From: Streptomyces camponoticapitis
GTDB lineage: Bacteria > Actinomycetota > Actinomycetes > Streptomycetales > Streptomycetaceae
Assembly: GCF_014646115.1 (NCBI RefSeq)
Contig: NZ_BMMV01000003.1
Span: 90,688 to 154,687, forward strand
DNA: 64,000 nt
Direction: 5' to 3'
The position numbers and the translations under genes were made by a program. Positions within the stretch are counted from its first letter, which is position 1; the number at the start of each line of letters is the position of its first letter. The notes beneath the pieces are model-generated. The model was not told the origin of the DNA and did not search any database. It saw nothing but the letters and a program-made list of their open reading frames with translations. This document shows, piece by piece, positions 61,660 to 64,000 of this stretch.

Positions 61660-62955
61660 CTACCGCCCCGCTTCGCGCCGCCGCGCGAGCAGCATCCATC
61701 CGCCAAGTCCCAGCACCAGCACCGTCCCCGTACCGATCCCGCCCGCCGCGACCAGCTTCATCGCGCCGGTGTCGTCGGCCGCGGACCCGGTGTTCCCGCC
61801 GTCAGGCCCCTCAAGGCCGTCGTCCGGCACACTGAACTCGCCCGCCGGACCGTCGTACCCCGGCCCGTCCTTCGCCGTGCCGTCGACCGTCACGCGCAAC
61901 GTCACGTCGTGCGGCCCCTGCCCGAATTTCTCGCCGACCTCCGGGTTGAGGCTCACCCGCACGTAATACCAGCCGGCGAAGCGCATCGCCTTCTCCTGGC
62001 CGGCGGAGCTGAAGCGGTTCGCGTAGTCCACCGGCGGCGCCGGATCCGTCGACAAGGACTTCTGCTCGCCCCTGTACGACAGCGATTCGGCGCCGTCGAC
62101 GAGCCCTCTCGCCGGGTTGTACACGGCGAGGGACAACGCGCCGGTGACGAAGCCGTCCCCCTGCGAACTGCCCAGCTCCGCACTGGTGAACAGTTGCTGC
62201 CCCCAGTCGACCGGCACCCGGTAGTAGAGCGACTCACCGGGATCGATCCTGGTCGTCCACTCACCCTCGCCCACGCTCGCGGCGGTGGTGAATCCGGCGC
62301 CGCCCTCGCGCTTCCCGGCGGCGCCCGACGGCGGCTCGGGGGAGGCGCTCGGCCAGCCTTCGGGCGCCTCGGTGGGGCCTGCGGTCGCGAGCCCCGGCTC
62401 GGAGAGGAAGCGCAGTTCCAGGTCCCACGCGTCCTGCGTGGACGTGGGTTTCGACTCCCGCTCCACGATCACGTAGTACGGTCCGGCCTTCCGGCAGGAC
62501 CCGTACTCCTTGCCGTCGAGAGTCCGGGTCGCGTACGCGGTCAGCGGGTGCGGGTAGTCGCTCGACGACAGGACGCGCGCCTGTTCGGAGTCGCAGTCCC
62601 GGCCGTCGCTGTCCTGCATCGTGACCGTGAGCTTGTCGCCGTAGTCCACGCTCGACCCCAACTCCGGCACGGCGGTGACGGACACGTACGCGTTCTTCGC
62701 GTCGTCCAGGTCCAGCCGGTAGAAGAGCTTCTTGCCCGGTTCGATGGAACCGCGGTACGTGGAGCCCGCTTCGAGCGGGCGCGCGGCGCTGGTGCTCGCC
62801 GCGCCCTCGACGCGCTCGGCCCCCGGATCGAAGACGTACGGACTCGGCCCCTCCGCCGCGCGGGCCGTCCCGGGCAGCCCCGGCTGCGCCGCCACCGCGC
62901 ACATCGCCGCCGCCGCGACCAGCGCGGCCCGGCCCCTGTTGCGCAGCCTCTTCAC
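61660..62955 (-). CDS. Secreted protein with C-terminal membrane anchor
   Basis: 431 aa from GTG 62955 (AAGGGGAAG 3 nt upstream). A signal peptide (MKRLRNRGRAALVAAAAMCA, cleavage near TARAA) is followed by two beta-rich repeats. Each contains a phrase of the type IEPGKKLFYRLDLDDAKNAY or IDPGESLYYRVPVDWGQQLF, so the outer region is an internal duplication resembling pre-peptidase-C-like carbohydrate or protein-binding sheets. A C-terminal helix (AAGGIGTGTVLVLGLGGWML) ends in LARRREAGR. No LAxTG motif is present. Function is unknown. Confidence 0.78.
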   Translation of the reverse strand: MKRLRNRGRAALVAAAAMCAVAAQPGLPGTARAAEGPSPYVFDPGAERVEGAASTSAARPLEAGSTYRGSIEPGKKLFYRLDLDDAKNAYVSVTAVPELGSSVDYGDKLTVTMQDSDGRDCDSEQARVLSSSDYPHPLTAYATRTLDGKEYGSCRKAGPYYVIVERESKPTSTQDAWDLELRFLSEPGLATAGPTEAPEGWPSASPEPPSGAAGKREGGAGFTTAASVGEGEWTTRIDPGESLYYRVPVDWGQQLFTSAELGSSQGDGFVTGALSLAVYNPARGLVDGAESLSYRGEQKSLSTDPAPPVDYANRFSSAGQEKAMRFAGWYYVRVSLNPEVGEKFGQGPHDVTLRVTVDGTAKDGPGYDGPAGEFSVPDDGLEGPDGGNTGSAADDTGAMKLVAAGGIGTGTVLVLGLGGWMLLARRREAGR

Positions 62956-63266
62956 GAGCTTCCCCTTGTCGTCCCGGCGGCTCCGCCGCCCGCCACCAAC
63001 AGCCCACACCCGCCGCACAGGGGTCGGGGTGCCGGTCCATCCTGCCCCGCCGATCCCGCGCCTGTCTGCGCGGGCGGCCGATCCGTACACGCCCACCGCA
63101 CCGGAACTTCACAAAAGCAACTAAATCGTTCGCCAAGGAGAACCGCGTCGGACCGAGGCCGACCGAGCCGGACCGAGGCCGACCACGTCGGACCGACCGA
63201 GCCCCCACCACAGCGCGAAGCCCCGGTCGCCTCAGCGACCGGGGCCCGCGTACCGACTACTCGATC
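62956..63266. repeat. Gap with 20-bp tandem repeat
   Basis: 311 nt. GACCGAGGCC-GACCGAGCCG (63151-63170) is followed by GACCGAGGCC-GACCACGTCG (63171-63190) and a partial third unit. The rest is the upstream region of the secreted-protein gene and the terminator of the DLW-39 gene. Confidence 0.6.
63220..63245 (-). terminator. Terminator hairpin after the DLW-39 gene
   Basis: GCCCCGGTCGC (63220-63230) pairs with GCGACCGGGGC (63235-63245) around CTCA, 21 nt beyond the small gene's stop on the minus strand. Confidence 0.75.
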
Positions 63267-63401
63267 TCACACACCCGAACCTGCGGGCACGGAGTCGGTC
63301 GCCTCCGTCCACAGATCCTGCTCGGCGCGATCCGCCTGGATCTGGCGGTACACGAGGAGCCCGCCGATGGCGGCCAGTGCGACCAGGAGAAGCTTCTTCA
63401 C
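63267..63401 (-). CDS. DLW-39 family small membrane-associated protein
   Basis: 44 aa, GTG start with GAGGT 6 nt upstream. One hydrophobic helix (MKKLLLVALAAIGGLLVYRQ) is followed by a charged segment with the family-defining DLW tripeptide (RAEQDLWTEATDSVP). The family is typical of actinobacteria and is found near gyrA and tRNA-Ile/Ala genes. Function is unknown. It has its own probable promoter and a terminator. Confidence 0.88.
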   Translation of the reverse strand: MKKLLLVALAAIGGLLVYRQIQADRAEQDLWTEATDSVPAGSGV

Positions 63402-63446
63402 CGCGCGACCTCGTCTTTCCTTGTCTTAGGGGCCTTCTGGCGCCCG

Positions 63447-63452
63447 ACTATA
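63447..63452 (-). promoter_or_regulatory. Probable -10 of the DLW-39 gene
   Basis: TATAGT on the minus strand, 46 nt before the start codon. No standard -35 is present; a 10-bp palindrome ACCGATCGGT (63466-63475) lies there instead and could be an operator. Confidence 0.45.
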
Positions 63453-63537
63453 CACACCGACCGATACCGATCGGTGACCTACATGCGCCCTCAACTCAGG
63501 GGCCAACACCTCCAGTCAACACCCACCCAACAGAAAG

Positions 63538-63577
63538 CGATCCGCCCGGACAGAAGACTCTCTGTCCGGGCGGATCG
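63538..63577 (-). terminator. Strong terminator hairpin
   Basis: A perfect 17-bp stem: 63538-63554 pairs with 63561-63577. CTTTCTGTTG follows on the minus strand, so it ends a minus-strand transcript that starts somewhere between 63580 and 63780, or read-through from the pilin gene. Confidence 0.75.
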
Positions 63578-63782
63578 GCGCTCGTGGGTCCGACAGGATG
63601 TGCACCCGCGGCCTCGTCCTCGTCAGGACTCACCGCGAGGTCCGAATGGCCCCCAGGTCGGCATCGTACGGCTCTGACCTGCATCTTCATCCGTCTACAC
63701 CAGCAAACACCCGCCTGCCCCCACCGAGGGGACCCACCCGGTGCCGTAGACCGGGCGGCGGCGGCCGCGAGACGGGCGGGGC
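63578..63782. other. Region between two minus-strand terminators, no supported gene
   Basis: About 205 nt with a strong terminator at its minus-strand end. A 13-codon ATG frame (63664-63623) and a 64-codon frame running through the hairpin are the only minus-strand frames noticed; neither has a good ribosome site. A small RNA is possible. Confidence 0.3.
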
Positions 63783-63811
63783 CGTCACCGTCCTGGCCCG
63801 GGACGGTGACG
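63783..63811 (-). terminator. Terminator hairpin after the pilin-like gene
   Basis: CGTCACCGTCC (63783-63793) pairs with GGACGGTGACG (63801-63811), 38 nt beyond the stop codon. Confidence 0.65.
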
Positions 63812-63848
63812 ACGCCTGCCCTGTCCGCTGTCCGAAGGGGAGCCGGGA

Positions 63849-64000
63849 TTACTCGCCGCTCAGGATCTCGGCGACCTTGTCCGAGAGACCGGTGGCGATC
63901 TCGTCGGCCACACCGGAGCCGACGATCGCGGCGATGATCAGCGCGACGAGAACGATGACGCCGACGTACTCGACCGCGCCCTGACCCTTGTCGCCGCGAC
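63849..64000 (-). CDS. Flp/Tad-type pilin-like protein, C-terminal fragment (cut by window edge)
   Basis: The last 49 codons of a minus-strand gene whose start is beyond the right edge. RGDKGQGAVEYVGVIVLVAL is followed by IIAAIVGSGVADEI and a short tail ending SDKVAEILSGE. The Gly-Gln-Gly-x-VEY junction before a hydrophobic helix matches the class III signal/processing site of Flp-type IVb pilins, cleaved by TadV-like peptidases. No other tad genes are visible in the window. Confidence 0.7.
   Translation of the reverse strand, partial: RGDKGQGAVEYVGVIVLVALIIAAIVGSGVADEIATGLSDKVAEILSGE

Noticed and set aside
63496..63690. Minus-strand 64-codon frame near the right edge.
   Set aside because: It runs through a perfect 17-bp terminator hairpin, so translation to the end is unlikely.

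Overview
The window is very GC-rich, with strong G/C preference at third codon positions, frequent GTG/TTG starts and many 1-4 nt start/stop overlaps. Gene content and order (two branched-chain keto acid dehydrogenase clusters, the FHA/PP2C/SEDS/PBP/PknB block, class E sortases, CrgA, cyclophilin, DLW-39) point to a Streptomyces or very close relative, in the chromosome core near oriC. Two parS-type sites and a cluster of DnaA boxes support the oriC-proximal position. No insertion sequence, prophage or CRISPR array is visible.

Layout, left part. 1-2.3 kb: a bkd-type E1alpha-E1beta-E2 operon (minus strand, cut by the left edge). 2.6-3.9 kb: an orphan DevR/DosR-like response regulator and a flavin-binding-fold protein with a DosR-like box in front of it. 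3.9-9.9 kb: a phosphotransferase, two divergent membrane Ser/Thr kinases and two small exported proteins. 10.1-14.6 kb: a PadR regulator with an FtsX-type ABC exporter. 14.7-20.1 kb: the bacterial proteasome activator, a quinone oxidoreductase, a K+ channel, moeA and mobA. 20.4-24.7 kb: the second bkd operon with its divergent Lrp/AsnC regulator.

Middle part. 24.8-35.6 kb: phenylacetate degradation (tetR-paaH, paaN, paaABCDE), with matching operators before paaN and paaA, interrupted by a TrmH methyltransferase and an HTTM/DUF5819 pair. 35.7-39.9 kb: rhodanese, J-domain protein, DUF2252 protein, HxlR regulator and azoreductase.

Right part. 40.2-48.9 kb: tRNA-Leu, then fhaA-fhaB-(44-codon ORF)-pstP-rodA-pbpA-pknB, the actinobacterial phosphosignalling/cell-wall elongation block. 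49-53.6 kb: two class E sortases, a TrpG/PabA-like amidotransferase, a 57-aa membrane protein, a DUF881 protein and crgA. 53.6-64 kb: DnaA boxes, rhomboid protease, cyclophilin, small membrane and exported proteins, an imine-reductase-like enzyme with a divergent TetR, tRNA-Ala, an XRE-family protein with a tail-anchored Ser/Thr kinase, a secreted membrane-anchored protein, DLW-39, and the end of a Flp/Tad-type pilin gene. The order tRNA-Leu, fhaA, fhaB, pstP, rodA, pbpA, pknB, trpG, DUF881, crgA, ppiA parallels the Mycobacterium tuberculosis origin region (Rv0020c to Rv0009, from memory).

How the genes work together. The bkd operons make branched acyl-CoA primers for fatty acid and polyketide synthesis. 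The paa genes open the phenylacetyl-CoA ring. moeA and mobA mature the molybdenum cofactor. The fha-pstP-rodA-pbpA-pknB block couples reversible phosphorylation to peptidoglycan synthesis, with CrgA restraining septation nearby. Four Ser/Thr kinases with different extracytoplasmic parts make this a signalling-rich segment.
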